Origin: Larkinella rosea
GTDB taxonomy: Bacteria > Bacteroidota > Bacteroidia > Cytophagales > Spirosomataceae
Direction of reading: 5' to 3'
Assembly: GCF_003858635.1 (NCBI RefSeq)
Contig: NZ_RQJO01000009.1
Coordinates: 372,001 to 436,000 of the forward strand
Length of the DNA: 64,000 bases
Position numbers and translations under genes: made by a program. Of the stretch, positions 18,008-26,700 are shown piece after piece (positions within the stretch are counted from its first letter, which is position 1; each line of letters begins with the position of its first letter). Below the pieces are notes generated by a model that ran no database searches, had not been told where the DNA came from, and saw only the letters and a program-made list of their open reading frames with translations.

Positions 18008-18370
18008 ATGCTCCCCAGTATTGGGTTCACCGCCCTGTTAGCAATTGTATTTTTTGTAGCCGAACAGTATGGAGCCACCAACTGGTTACATCCATACTGG
18101 AAGTTTATGCTGATTTTCTTTCTGAGCGTTTCGTTCCTGATTCACCGGTTGATGGACGTTGGTTTTCAGAATAATCGCGAAAAATTCGTGCCGTTTTACA
18201 TGGCAACGCTCGTGGCCCGGCTGATCCTGTGTCTCGTCTTTGTCGGCTTCTTTCTCTGGCGGGGCGTCGGTGGTGTCAAACTGTTTATTCTGAACTTTCT
18301 TGCACTATATATATTTTATACAGCCTTTGAAATCTACATTTTGAGTCGTAACTTGCGACGCGGTTTGTGA
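18008..18370 (+). CDS. Small membrane protein of the ATP synthase cluster
   Basis: 120 residues from ATG 18008. The longer frame reading in from 17867 overlaps atpZ and is not credible. Four hydrophobic helices are visible: ~3-18, 29-46 (PYWKFMLIFFLSVSFLIHRL), 67-84 and 92-112, with few charges, ending SRNLRRGL. It occupies the slot where Bacteroidota keep an ATP synthase I-like or unnamed membrane gene before atpB. I infer a role in F0 assembly from position only; no motif assigns it. It is 19 bases before atpB. Confidence 0.78.
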   Translation: MLPSIGFTALLAIVFFVAEQYGATNWLHPYWKFMLIFFLSVSFLIHRLMDVGFQNNREKFVPFYMATLVARLILCLVFVGFFLWRGVGGVKLFILNFLALYIFYTAFEIYILSRNLRRGL

Positions 18371-18389
18371 TACATACCATTTACTTCAT

Positions 18390-19484
18390 ATGTTTCGTCT
18401 CCTGATTCGTAAGGCTTTTTTAAGTATTGTATTGTCTCTGAGCACGTTGGTTGCGGTGAACGCTCAACATGAAGATCATCATGACCACGAGGCAGCAGAA
18501 GGAAAGAAAAAATTCAATGTGGGCGACATGATCATGCACCACATTAAAGACGACCACGGCTGGGAGTTTGCTCACGGTCTGACGCTGCCGTTGCCCGTCA
18601 TTTTGTATACCGAAGAGCGCGGTTTGGACGTGTTTTCATCCTCGCATTTTGCCCACGAAGCCAATTACGAAGGTTACGTCAAAGAACACAACAAAATTTA
18701 CCGCGCCGGTGCCGATGGCAAACCCGACAAGACGATCAAAGTGCTTGATTTTTCCATCACGAAAAACGTCGCTTCCTTATTGTTGAGTGCGGTTTTACTG
18801 ATCGTTGTATTTTTCTCCGTTCAGAAAGGCTACGAAAAAAACCGGGGTAAGGCACCCAAAGGTCTGCAGTCGTTTCTGGAACCGGTTATTCTGTTCGTTC
18901 GCGACGAAATTGCCAAACCGAATATTGGTCCGAAGTATATCAAGTACCTGCCGTTTCTGCTGACCTTGTTTTTCTTCATTCTGTTCAATAACCTGCTGGG
19001 ACTGGTTCCGGGTGGTGCCAACCTGACCGGTAACATTGCCATCACGATGACGCTGGCCGTCATTACCTTCCTGATTGTCAACCTGAGCGGAAACAAACAT
19101 TACTGGGCCCACCTTTTCAAGCCAACCGGCGTTCCGGTGGCGCTGCTGCCGATCATGATCCCGGTCGAGATCGTGGGTGTTTTCATGAAACCGTTCTCGC
19201 TGATGGTGCGGTTATTTGCCAACATCACGGCGGGTCACATCATCATTCTGAGTTTATTAGGTTTGATTTTTATTGCCAATGACCTGGGCGGTACCGGTAT
19301 GGGTTGGGGTGTTAGCCCGCTGATCGTTGCGTTTTCCCTGTTCATGAACCTGATCGAGTTGCTGGTTGCGTTCCTGCAAGCGTTCATTTTTACCCTGCTC
19401 GCGTCGATGTACATCGGTAGTGCGATCGAAGACCACCACGAAGCCGATCACGGAATTGGCTACGAAGGTCCTGAAGCGCATTGA
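18390..19484 (+). CDS. atpB: ATP synthase subunit a
   Basis: 364 residues, long because of the N-terminal signal-like helix and His-rich segment (QHEDHHDHEAAEGKK) common in Bacteroidota AtpB. Five or more TM helices follow. The proton-channel arginine sits in MKPFSLMVRLFANITAGH near residue 274, and the last helix has LLVAFLQAFIFTLLASMYIGSAI. The C-terminus is also His-rich (EDHHEADHG). Subunit a provides the two half-channels that drive the c-ring. A spacer of 60 bases separates it from atpE. Confidence 0.95.
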   Translation: MFRLLIRKAFLSIVLSLSTLVAVNAQHEDHHDHEAAEGKKKFNVGDMIMHHIKDDHGWEFAHGLTLPLPVILYTEERGLDVFSSSHFAHEANYEGYVKEHNKIYRAGADGKPDKTIKVLDFSITKNVASLLLSAVLLIVVFFSVQKGYEKNRGKAPKGLQSFLEPVILFVRDEIAKPNIGPKYIKYLPFLLTLFFFILFNNLLGLVPGGANLTGNIAITMTLAVITFLIVNLSGNKHYWAHLFKPTGVPVALLPIMIPVEIVGVFMKPFSLMVRLFANITAGHIIILSLLGLIFIANDLGGTGMGWGVSPLIVAFSLFMNLIELLVAFLQAFIFTLLASMYIGSAIEDHHEADHGIGYEGPEAH

Positions 19485-19802
<318 letters not shown>

Positions 19803-19869
19803 CCAGCAATCCGCACAGGAGCCGCCAATTGCATTAGGCGTTGGCATACCGCTCCGCAAAACTGGAAAA

Positions 19870-19903
19870 AGCCCGTCGATCTGAATTAGTCAGCCGACGG
19901 GCT
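19870..19903. promoter_or_regulatory. Hairpin between atpE and atpF
   Basis: AGCCCGTCG at 19870-19878 pairs with CGACGGGCT at 19895-19903. Only CTTTCA follows, so it is at best a weak terminator. It may act as an attenuator or 3' stabiliser that lets atpE mRNA exceed atpF, since subunit c is needed in excess (inference). Confidence 0.65.
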
Positions 19904-19956
19904 GCTTTCAACTAACTTTGAATTATCCTATTCATATATCCAAATTTCGTTAGACA

Positions 19957-20451
19957 ATGGATCTGCTGATTCCTGACATTGGGTTGTTATTCTGGATGGT
20001 GCTCGTTTTCGGGCTGCTGTATTTCATCCTGTCAAAATTTGCCTGGAAACCAATTACGGAAAGTCTGAAAGAACGGGAAGACGATATCCAGAAAGCCCTG
20101 GATATGGCCGAAAAAACCCGGATCGAAATGGCCAAGCTGCAATCGGATAACCAGAAACTGCTGGCCGAAGCCCGCGCCGAACGCGATGCCATTTTGCGGG
20201 GCGCCAAAGAAACCGCCGATCGCGTTATTGCCGAAGCCCGCGATAAAGCGAGCGAAGAAGGTAATCGCATTATTGTGAAAGCCCGCGAAGAATTGCAGAC
20301 CGAGCGTCAGGCTATGGTGGCCGAAGTAAAACGTGAAGTGATCGAATTGTCGCTCGACATTGCCGAAAAGGTACTGAAAAGAGAATTGAGCGATAAAAAA
20401 TCACAGGAAGAATTGGTTAAAGGTCTGGTAGCAGAAGCACGATTAAATTAA
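19957..20451 (+). CDS. atpF: ATP synthase subunit b
   Basis: 164 residues. One N-terminal TM helix (LIPDIGLLFWMVLVFGLLYFIL, ~3-26) precedes a long charged coiled coil (LKEREDDIQKALDMAEKTRIEM through AMVAEVKREVIELSLDIAEKVL). It forms the peripheral stalk as a dimer and contacts subunit delta. The end DKKSQEELVKGLVAEA is the usual delta-binding C-terminus. Repeat D separates it from atpH. Confidence 0.95.
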   Translation: MDLLIPDIGLLFWMVLVFGLLYFILSKFAWKPITESLKEREDDIQKALDMAEKTRIEMAKLQSDNQKLLAEARAERDAILRGAKETADRVIAEARDKASEEGNRIIVKAREELQTERQAMVAEVKREVIELSLDIAEKVLKRELSDKKSQEELVKGLVAEARLN

Positions 20452-20508
20452 GAATTAAGCGTTAAAAGTGGGCTGACGCATGTAACTCTTAACGCTTAAT
20501 TCATCACT
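20447..20508. repeat. Imperfect wordy hairpin D (TTAAGAATTAAGC word) between atpF and atpH
   Basis: Left arm 20447-20468, 14-base loop, right arm 20483-20508. The core GAATTAAGCGTTAA is perfectly matched. It shares its word family with hairpin B and half-element G. It starts inside the atpF stop region and lies within what must be one ATP synthase transcript. Confidence 0.8.
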
Positions 20509-20512
20509 CAAG

Positions 20513-21049
20513 ATGGCAGAATCTACAGTAGCATTCCGATACGCTAAATCCCTGATCGACCTGGCAAAGGAAAAAGATAAGGTCGAAGAAGTATACAAGG
20601 ACATGACGTTTTTCAGGGAGGTGGTTCGCAATAATCGCGGCCTGATGCTGGCCCTGAAAAGCCCGATTCTGCGGCATGAAAAAAAACTGAACGTGTTGCG
20701 GGCGGTTTTTGAAACCCGCGTTGATCCCCTGTCGTTCTCGATCTTCAACATCATTTCGAAGAAAAACCGGGAAGGTATCATGGACAGCGTAGCCGACGAA
20801 TACGTCCGGCAGTATAACGACCTGAAAGGAATCCAGAAAGTGCAGGTTGTGACGACGCAACCGCTGACGGAAGAACTTCGAAAACAATTTATCAGTGTGG
20901 TTGCCGACGCTACGGGCAAACAGATTGAGCTCGAAGAAATCATTGATCCGAAGCTAATCGGTGGCTACATCCTCCGCATTGGCGACCGCCAGGTTGATGC
21001 TTCCATCCGGAACAAACTGGCCGAACTGCGGTTGAGCTTCCTGAATTGA
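20513..21049 (+). CDS. atpH: ATP synthase subunit delta
   Basis: 178 residues. It starts AESTVAFRYAKSLIDLAKEK, the helical N-terminal domain that caps F1. Typical blocks are NRGLMLALKSPILRHEKKLNVL, the QVVTTQPLTEELRKQF segment, and the C-terminal GGYILRIGDRQVDASIRNKLAELR. It links the F1 head to the b stalk. It is the last ATP synthase gene here; a repeat and a strong terminator follow, so atpA, atpG, atpD and atpC must be elsewhere. Confidence 0.95.
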   Translation: MAESTVAFRYAKSLIDLAKEKDKVEEVYKDMTFFREVVRNNRGLMLALKSPILRHEKKLNVLRAVFETRVDPLSFSIFNIISKKNREGIMDSVADEYVRQYNDLKGIQKVQVVTTQPLTEELRKQFISVVADATGKQIELEEIIDPKLIGGYILRIGDRQVDASIRNKLAELRLSFLN

Positions 21050-21056
21050 TTTTTTC

Positions 21057-21139
21057 AGAAGACAAGAGAGGATAGACGAGAGACATCAGACTTGTCGAAT
21101 GGAATGTCTTTCATCTCATGTCTCTTCTCTTTCTTCTTC
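21057..21139. repeat. Imperfect wordy hairpin E (GAGAGACAT word)
   Basis: Left arm 21057-21091 of GACAAGAGAGG/GACGAGAGACAT words; right arm 21106-21139 of CATGTCTCTTCTC words. The arms are complementary over about 30 bases with a few mismatches. It lies just before the atpH terminator and shares words with C and F. Confidence 0.8.
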
Positions 21140-21140
21140 A

Positions 21141-21183
21141 AAAAAACCGGACATCCGAGCGCTGCTCAGATGTCCGGTTTTTT
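21141..21183 (+). terminator. Terminator after atpH
   Basis: A-run then CCGGACATC, inner stem CGAGC/GCTC, GATGTCCGG and T6. It ends the ATP synthase transcript. Confidence 0.9.
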
Positions 21184-21214
21184 GATTATTATGCAAGGCC
21201 AAATGGATCGCTGA

Positions 21215-22273
21215 ATGGATTTATTGTCACTGGCTCGTACGATTGACATTGTCCGTGTAGTCACGGATCTGGGGTATGAACTGCACGAAAACCGCAAGAT
21301 CGTGTGTCCGTTTCATGCTGAGAAAACGCCCTCACTCGTGATCTATCCGCAGAACAATACCTACCATTGCTTTGGCTGCGGCAAACACGGCGATGTGATC
21401 AACTTCTACGCCGGAGTTGCCGGTCTGGACTATACACCAGCCATGCATGAACTGGCGTTCAATTATTTGCCCGAATACCAGCCGGATTTGTACAAGCGAG
21501 GCCAACTGAAAAAAATACAGTCGGCATTTCCTGTTAAAACGGACAAAATGGTGCTTCCGTCGGATACCAGCGCGTACGTTTACAAACCGCTGCACAGCGT
21601 CATTTACGAGGATTTTCAACGGATTTGCGAAGCTCAACCCGCTAATGAGGTCAGAACAGAGGCCTGGGCGTATTTATTGGCGCGCGGTTTTACCGAGCCA
21701 ACCTTACGAAAATTTCGCATCTTCACGGTCAATGACTACTCGGACGCGCAATCGCAATTGCGGAAAAAGTACAATTTACTGGATTTGCAGGAGTGCGGGT
21801 TATTCAACGAAAAAGGGAACCTGATTTTTTACCGCCATCCAATCATCATTCCGTATTACCGGAAAAACCGCATTGTGTTTTTGCAGGGGCGCGTCATCCG
21901 GAATGCAACCGAAACCGTGTCTCGTTACCAATTTTTAAGTGGTGTTCCCGTGGAGTTATTCAACGCCGATGTGATGGATCTCATCAAAACCGGTCAGACA
22001 TTATATGTAACCGAAGGAGCTTTCGATTGCATGACGCTGATGCAGGAAGGCATGCCCGCCGTGAGTCTGGGCAGCGCCACGATGTTCAAACGGGAATGGA
22101 TGAAACTCTTCCGGCGGTTTGAAGTTTGTTTTTACTTCGACAACGATGCCGCTGGTCAAAAAGCCGCTCAGGAATATAGCGACTTATTCAGTCAATACCG
22201 CATTTCGACCCGCTCGAAAACCGTGAAGGAGGGCTACAAGGATGTAAATGATTACTTCTCGAAACGGGAGTAA
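21215..22273 (+). CDS. Stand-alone CHC2 zinc-finger/Toprim primase-like protein
   Basis: 352 residues, about half of a normal DnaG. The N-terminal CHC2 zinc finger has Cys31, His34, Cys52 and Cys55 (CPFHAEKTPS... HCFGCGKHGDVINF). A diverged middle region follows, then a Toprim domain with Glu267 in YVTEGAFDCMTL and Asp309/Asp311 in FYFDNDAAG. The DnaG helicase-binding C-terminus is absent. It could synthesise primers for a mobile replicon or have another nucleic-acid role; no integrase, helicase or phage gene is nearby. It follows the atpH terminator and ends 3 bases from the convergent GNAT gene. Confidence 0.8.
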   Translation: MDLLSLARTIDIVRVVTDLGYELHENRKIVCPFHAEKTPSLVIYPQNNTYHCFGCGKHGDVINFYAGVAGLDYTPAMHELAFNYLPEYQPDLYKRGQLKKIQSAFPVKTDKMVLPSDTSAYVYKPLHSVIYEDFQRICEAQPANEVRTEAWAYLLARGFTEPTLRKFRIFTVNDYSDAQSQLRKKYNLLDLQECGLFNEKGNLIFYRHPIIIPYYRKNRIVFLQGRVIRNATETVSRYQFLSGVPVELFNADVMDLIKTGQTLYVTEGAFDCMTLMQEGMPAVSLGSATMFKREWMKLFRRFEVCFYFDNDAAGQKAAQEYSDLFSQYRISTRSKTVKEGYKDVNDYFSKRE

Positions 22274-22276
22274 AGG

Positions 22277-22717
22277 CTACTGAAACTCCTTCACAAATTT
22301 GAAATGCGACGGGCGGAAAGTGAGCTGCTGGTAAAACCGGTGTGTATGGGTCCGCTTCTGATTCGCCGTTACTTCGAGGTTTACAAAACCGTGTTCCGCA
22401 GCCAGTTCTTCGAGAGCCGCTACGAGTTGCCGACCAATCTGCTGGTTGCGGTATTCCGGCATGACGTACAGTTCCTGAATTTCGCCCACTTTCCCGGTAT
22501 GATGAAGCAGGTATTGAACGTGACAGCTGATAAAACCCACTACTTCACCGGCAACTTCGGCCACCAGATAATGCACCCGCCGGTCGGTGAGGTTCCGCTG
22601 AAAAACCGCCCGGAATGCCGATGCATTGAGATCGGATTCTTCCAGTTCGCAAATAAAACGATAAAGCGTTCCAACATCCTGATAATCAGCCGGACGAATG
22701 TAGGCAGCGAAGTTCAT
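22277..22717 (-). CDS. GNAT-family N-acetyltransferase
   Basis: 146 residues, single GNAT domain. Acetyl-CoA-binding motif A reads GEIQELYVMPEYRNQQIGRQLV near residues 77-98, preceded by strands VHYLVAEVAGEVVGFISCHV. Motif B includes NLEVTANQKRTHTHRFYQQLTF. The substrate cannot be predicted; the sequence resembles the small amino-acid or aminoglycoside-like acetyltransferases of Bacteroidota. It is convergent with the primase-like gene and divergent from the next gene. Confidence 0.87.
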   Translation of the reverse strand: MNFAAYIRPADYQDVGTLYRFICELEESDLNASAFRAVFQRNLTDRRVHYLVAEVAGEVVGFISCHVQYLLHHTGKVGEIQELYVMPEYRNQQIGRQLVAALEELAAEHGFVNLEVTANQKRTHTHRFYQQLTFRPSHFKFVKEFQ

Positions 22718-22803
22718 GATTGGAGAAAGATTAAGACGGTTTTCGGGATGTGAAAAAGATGTGGTTAAATTTCGGGAAATTCTGACGAATCCTAAGCCAA
22801 ATT

Positions 22804-24042
22804 ATGAAAAAAATGAGTTTTTGGGTGATCTTGCCCCTGCTGATTGGTGCAGTAGCCTGCCAATCGACCTCCTCTACTGACGATAAAACTTCTCAAACCG
22901 ACACAACCCAAATGAATCCATTTGCCGCCGATGCCGCTTTTCTCCAAAAACACCACACCGATTTAGTAACGTTGCAGGACGGCGAAGCGCAGGTTTTGAT
23001 CTGCCCCGCGTATCAGGGGCGCATTATGACCAGCACCGCCGATGGACAGACGAGCTACGGCTGGATCAACCGCGAACTGATTGAATCCGGAAAATTTGGC
23101 CCACACATGAACGCGTTCGGCGGAGAAGACCGCTTCTGGCTCGGTCCTGAGGGCGGTCAGTTTGCGATTTATTTCAAACCGGGTGTGGAATTCAACGGCG
23201 ATAACTGGCAAACGCCCGCACCCATCGATTCCGAACCGTTTGCGCTGGTGTCGAAGGATGACCGCTCCGCCCGGTTTTCGAAAGACTTCGAGTTGACGAA
23301 TTATTCCGGAACGAAGTTCAGCGTGGGCGTCGAGCGGGAAATTCATTTGTTACGTCCGGAACAGATCCGCATGGTTTTGGGGGCCGACGGCGTGCCCATG
23401 AGCGATTCGCTGAAAGTCGTCGGAATTGAATCAGTCAATACACTGATTAACAAAGGAAAAAATCCGTGGACGAAAGAGAAAGGCTTGCTTTCAATCTGGA
23501 TTCTGGGCATGTACAACGCTTCGCCGGAAGCCACCATTGTGGTGCCGTTTCAGCCCGGTAAGGGGCAAGCAGTCAACGATAGCTATTTTGGGAAGGTACC
23601 GGCGTCGCGGCTGATTCAGAAAGACAGCGTGGCTTTCTTTAAAGCAGATGCCAACCAGCGGGGCAAAATTGGCGTGCCACCCGCCCGCGCCAAAAACTGG
23701 CTCGGTAGTTACGATCCTGGTTCCCAGACCCTGACGCTCGTGACCTTTACCTTCGATCCGAAAAACCGGGAGTACGTCAATTCGGCCTGGGAGATCCAGA
23801 AAGAACCGTACGCGGGCGATGTCGCCAATTCGTACAACGACGGACCGATGAAACCGGGCCAGCCACAAATGGGGAAATTTTACGAACTGGAAAGCTCCTC
23901 ACCCGCAGCCGCGTTGCAACCCCAGGGCCGTCTGACACACACCCACACCACCCTGCACATTCAGGGCGATGAAACCCAGCTGGACAAAATTGCCCGCCAC
24001 TGGTTGGGGGTTTCGCTGGAAGAAATTGTAAATGCGTTCTAG
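22804..24042 (+). CDS. DUF6786-like lipoprotein, sugar-mutarotase-like fold
   Basis: 412 residues. Lipobox AVAC (Cys19) after MKKMSFWVILPLLIGAV, then a Ser/Thr/Asp-rich linker. The remainder has QVLICPAYQGRIMTSTADG, NAFGGEDRFWLGPEGGQ and REIHLL-type strands, the pattern of galactose-mutarotase-like beta sandwiches seen in DUF4380/DUF6786 proteins. The G-G-E-D-R-F-W-L-G-P-E-G-G block resembles the active-site edge of mutarotases. It is likely surface- or periplasm-facing and carbohydrate-related (inference). Its stop overlaps that of the convergent next gene within one CTAG at 24039-24042. Confidence 0.65.
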   Translation: MKKMSFWVILPLLIGAVACQSTSSTDDKTSQTDTTQMNPFAADAAFLQKHHTDLVTLQDGEAQVLICPAYQGRIMTSTADGQTSYGWINRELIESGKFGPHMNAFGGEDRFWLGPEGGQFAIYFKPGVEFNGDNWQTPAPIDSEPFALVSKDDRSARFSKDFELTNYSGTKFSVGVEREIHLLRPEQIRMVLGADGVPMSDSLKVVGIESVNTLINKGKNPWTKEKGLLSIWILGMYNASPEATIVVPFQPGKGQAVNDSYFGKVPASRLIQKDSVAFFKADANQRGKIGVPPARAKNWLGSYDPGSQTLTLVTFTFDPKNREYVNSAWEIQKEPYAGDVANSYNDGPMKPGQPQMGKFYELESSSPAAALQPQGRLTHTHTTLHIQGDETQLDKIARHWLGVSLEEIVNAF

Positions 24043-25964
24043 CTTTCCCACTCCAGAAAAGCCGTCGCGTAGGGTATTAATTCCAGTTGCAGGTGTCCTG
24101 TCTCATCCGGCAACCGGTTTTGTTCAATTTCGTCCCAGAAAGAAGCGGGAGCCACGTTGGCTTTGGGCCAGGAAATCTCGTCCAGTATCCACTGCGAAAC
24201 CGGTTGATGGATCGGTACGGAAACCGTCTGAACTTCATCGGTCTGATTGGCCAGAATCAACACCTTACTCTGGTCGTTTTGCAGCAGCAGGGCCTCCACT
24301 TTCAACGGATGACTGCTGGTGGTTGAAATGATTTTGCCACCCCGAAAACCGTTCAGGATCTGGAAAACCCAATATACGGGAAATAGGGTACCGGCTTCCG
24401 AAATAAACTGGTCGGGATAAGCCGACGGCCGATCACCCTGCACAATGCCCTGCTCACCCACGGTTTCATAATACGTGAGCGAACGGGCTCCGGCCTGCAT
24501 CAGATTCTTCAGGCTGGCCACCGTCCAGGCGGCACAGAACAACGCCATTTGCCGTGGATCGGTCGAAAAGGGCATTTGATGCGGTACTGAATCGGGATCG
24601 TCGCCCTTTGCATCGGGATTGAAACGTGGACGCAGGGTCACGGGGGAAATGTGGACGTTCTGCGTCCAGTGCCGGGCATCCCGAACGGTATCCGCCTGAG
24701 CCGCCGTATTTTCCATCATTGTCAGATTATCAATGGCATGAGCCTGCGGGCTGATGGCATAACTGACGAAATCGACGGTTTGAAGCGGTGGTGTTTCCCG
24801 GTTGACGGCGACGAAAAAAGCATTCGTCCCGGCACCCACCAGCGCCGTCGGAAATGCCTGACGGAGTGGCGGAACCACTTGTTCGATGAGGGAAACGGGT
24901 GTCGATTTGGAAAAATTACTGAGAACAGTAACGGAATAAACCAGGGCCGGATCGATGGTTTGTTTGAGAAAAGTATACAGTTCGAAATTAGCTAACTGGT
25001 TGAAAATTAGAGCTATTTCGAGTTTTAGTTGCAATTGAGTGGCGTCGTCAACGGCTTTGCGGAACACCTCGATCCAATCCGGTTTCTGAAAGTTGACCTC
25101 AACGCGGAGGTGATGAAAACCGGCATCTTTGAGCATATCAACCACTGAATCGGTTAGCGTCTCCGAATTACTGCCGATGCCAATAGCGGGCATTGGCTGG
25201 GTCGACGAGCCAAACGAAAGGACGGTTTCAGCAGGCTTTGACTGGAAATGCAATGGGCTGGAAACCGCTCCAACCAGTCGGAGTTCAACCGACTGTTCGA
25301 TTTTGTCGCCGGGTTTCAACAGCACCGGAAACGGTTTTGCCAACGGGGTACAATAGGTTTTGTAGGACGCATCCGTCCAGTTGCGCTGGTCTTCGGTTTC
25401 AAAAACATCGCCCACAAACCACAAAACCGCAGCTCCACCATTTGAAATGGGCCATTGCATTTCCCGAATGTTGAAAAACGGCTGGTGGGGGCTGATCGCC
25501 ATCGGAAACGTAGCAACCGACTGACTGCCGTCGGGATGCGTCAGCGTGCAGGCTTGTCCGGTACATTCCGGAATGGGATGGAGGACGCAAAAACCGGCGC
25601 GGTTTCGTTGAAATTCGGAAAGCGCTTCTCCATTGATGGTAAACTGAAGGGTTCCTTGCGGATCGCCGGTAATTTCGCACTGCCAGCGCAGGTGAATCGT
25701 TTCGTTCCGGCACACATACTGGTACCGAATGCGGAACGAATCGTCCTGTTGCTCAATGACTTCGTCTTGAATTTCGCCGATGGCCGTTGCCCAGTTGTGG
25801 TCGCGGACGGCGTGGTAAATCATGCGTAGAACTTCGTGATCGCCCAGGCGGATATACCGGAGAAAACCGCGATCATACAACATAGTAAGCGGACCGGCGC
25901 AAAGCATACGCGGCTCTGCCAGGGGCGCAGTAAGGCCGTAGCGGATCAAAGAGGCAGTTTGCAT
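24039..25964 (-). CDS. Large sugar-acid enzyme candidate, possible D-apionate lactonase family
   Basis: 641 residues, no signal peptide, so cytoplasmic. The N-terminal ~250 residues are beta-rich (AGPLTMLYDRGFLRYIRLGD, VFETEDQRNWTDASYKTYCT). A TIM-barrel-like middle follows (HLRVEVNFQKPDWIEVFRKAV, DFVSYAISPQAHAIDN, RSLTYYETVGEQGIVQG) and a small beta C-terminal domain. This three-part layout and the N-terminal block recall the D-apionate lactonase (ApnL) family, from memory only. No other apiose genes are present. It is 3 bases downstream of the Rossmann gene, likely one operon. Confidence 0.5.
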   Translation of the reverse strand: MQTASLIRYGLTAPLAEPRMLCAGPLTMLYDRGFLRYIRLGDHEVLRMIYHAVRDHNWATAIGEIQDEVIEQQDDSFRIRYQYVCRNETIHLRWQCEITGDPQGTLQFTINGEALSEFQRNRAGFCVLHPIPECTGQACTLTHPDGSQSVATFPMAISPHQPFFNIREMQWPISNGGAAVLWFVGDVFETEDQRNWTDASYKTYCTPLAKPFPVLLKPGDKIEQSVELRLVGAVSSPLHFQSKPAETVLSFGSSTQPMPAIGIGSNSETLTDSVVDMLKDAGFHHLRVEVNFQKPDWIEVFRKAVDDATQLQLKLEIALIFNQLANFELYTFLKQTIDPALVYSVTVLSNFSKSTPVSLIEQVVPPLRQAFPTALVGAGTNAFFVAVNRETPPLQTVDFVSYAISPQAHAIDNLTMMENTAAQADTVRDARHWTQNVHISPVTLRPRFNPDAKGDDPDSVPHQMPFSTDPRQMALFCAAWTVASLKNLMQAGARSLTYYETVGEQGIVQGDRPSAYPDQFISEAGTLFPVYWVFQILNGFRGGKIISTTSSHPLKVEALLLQNDQSKVLILANQTDEVQTVSVPIHQPVSQWILDEISWPKANVAPASFWDEIEQNRLPDETGHLQLELIPYATAFLEWES

Positions 25965-25967
25965 AAA

Positions 25968-26618
25968 TTAAAAATTCTGAAGCTGATCCGACTCAAAAAT
26001 ATGCGTTCCGGTCAGTCCAAGCTGGGCTTTCTGACTCATGGCATTGGCGACGCTATCGACCTGAACACCCTTGTATCTGGCCGGTATCAGCGGATTGAAT
26101 AGTTTCATCAGGCTTTCCCCGATGCGTTCGCCCAGGCGAAACTCTTTGCGATCGCCCAGCAGGAGCGAAGGCCGAAAAATCAGAAGCGCCGGGTAGTTTA
26201 AGGCCATCAGATCGCGTTCCAGTTCGCCCTTGACCCGGTTGTAGAAAAAAGAAGAATTTGGATTGGCTCCCATGGAGGATACCAATAAAAATTGTTTTGC
26301 CCGGTTGACCAAAGCCCGTTTTGCAACGTCTAAGGGATATTGGTAGTCAACTTTTTGAAAAGCTTCTTTGGAGCCGGCTTTTTTCATCGTCGTCCCGAGG
26401 CAGCAATAAATGTCATCGGCCTGAATCAGCAAACCATTCGGGTGATTGAAGTCGTATTGAATTTCCTGTAAATGAGGGTGTTGCCAGCCCAGCGAATGAC
26501 GAACCAGGACTTTCACTTTTTCATAAGCCGACGAATCGACAAGGCGATGAGTCAGCAGGTTACCGATCAGGCCGGTTGCTCCAACGACAAGTGCAGTTTT
26601 ACGGGTTGGTTTGGTCAT
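25968..26618 (-). CDS. NAD(P)-binding Rossmann protein (HTATIP2/YbjT-like)
   Basis: 216 residues. The N-terminus has ALVVGATGLIGNLLTHRLV with the GxxGxxG dinucleotide motif. A YxxxK pair lies in SSFFYNRVKGELERDL and a family-typical LLIFRPSLLLGDRKEFRLGE follows, as in atypical short-chain dehydrogenases of the TIP30/HTATIP2 group. Substrate unknown. It is the first gene of the minus-strand pair with the apionate-lactonase-like gene, and divergent from the MG2 gene. Its role may be oxidoreductase or ligand sensing. Confidence 0.78.
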   Translation of the reverse strand: MTKPTRKTALVVGATGLIGNLLTHRLVDSSAYEKVKVLVRHSLGWQHPHLQEIQYDFNHPNGLLIQADDIYCCLGTTMKKAGSKEAFQKVDYQYPLDVAKRALVNRAKQFLLVSSMGANPNSSFFYNRVKGELERDLMALNYPALLIFRPSLLLGDRKEFRLGERIGESLMKLFNPLIPARYKGVQVDSVANAMSQKAQLGLTGTHIFESDQLQNF

Positions 26619-26700
26619 TTTTTGGGGGACTAGCCAATCAGGTTGCTAATTTATAGGCGAGTATTTGTTTTATTACCATATTATTTTGAAATACTACTCA

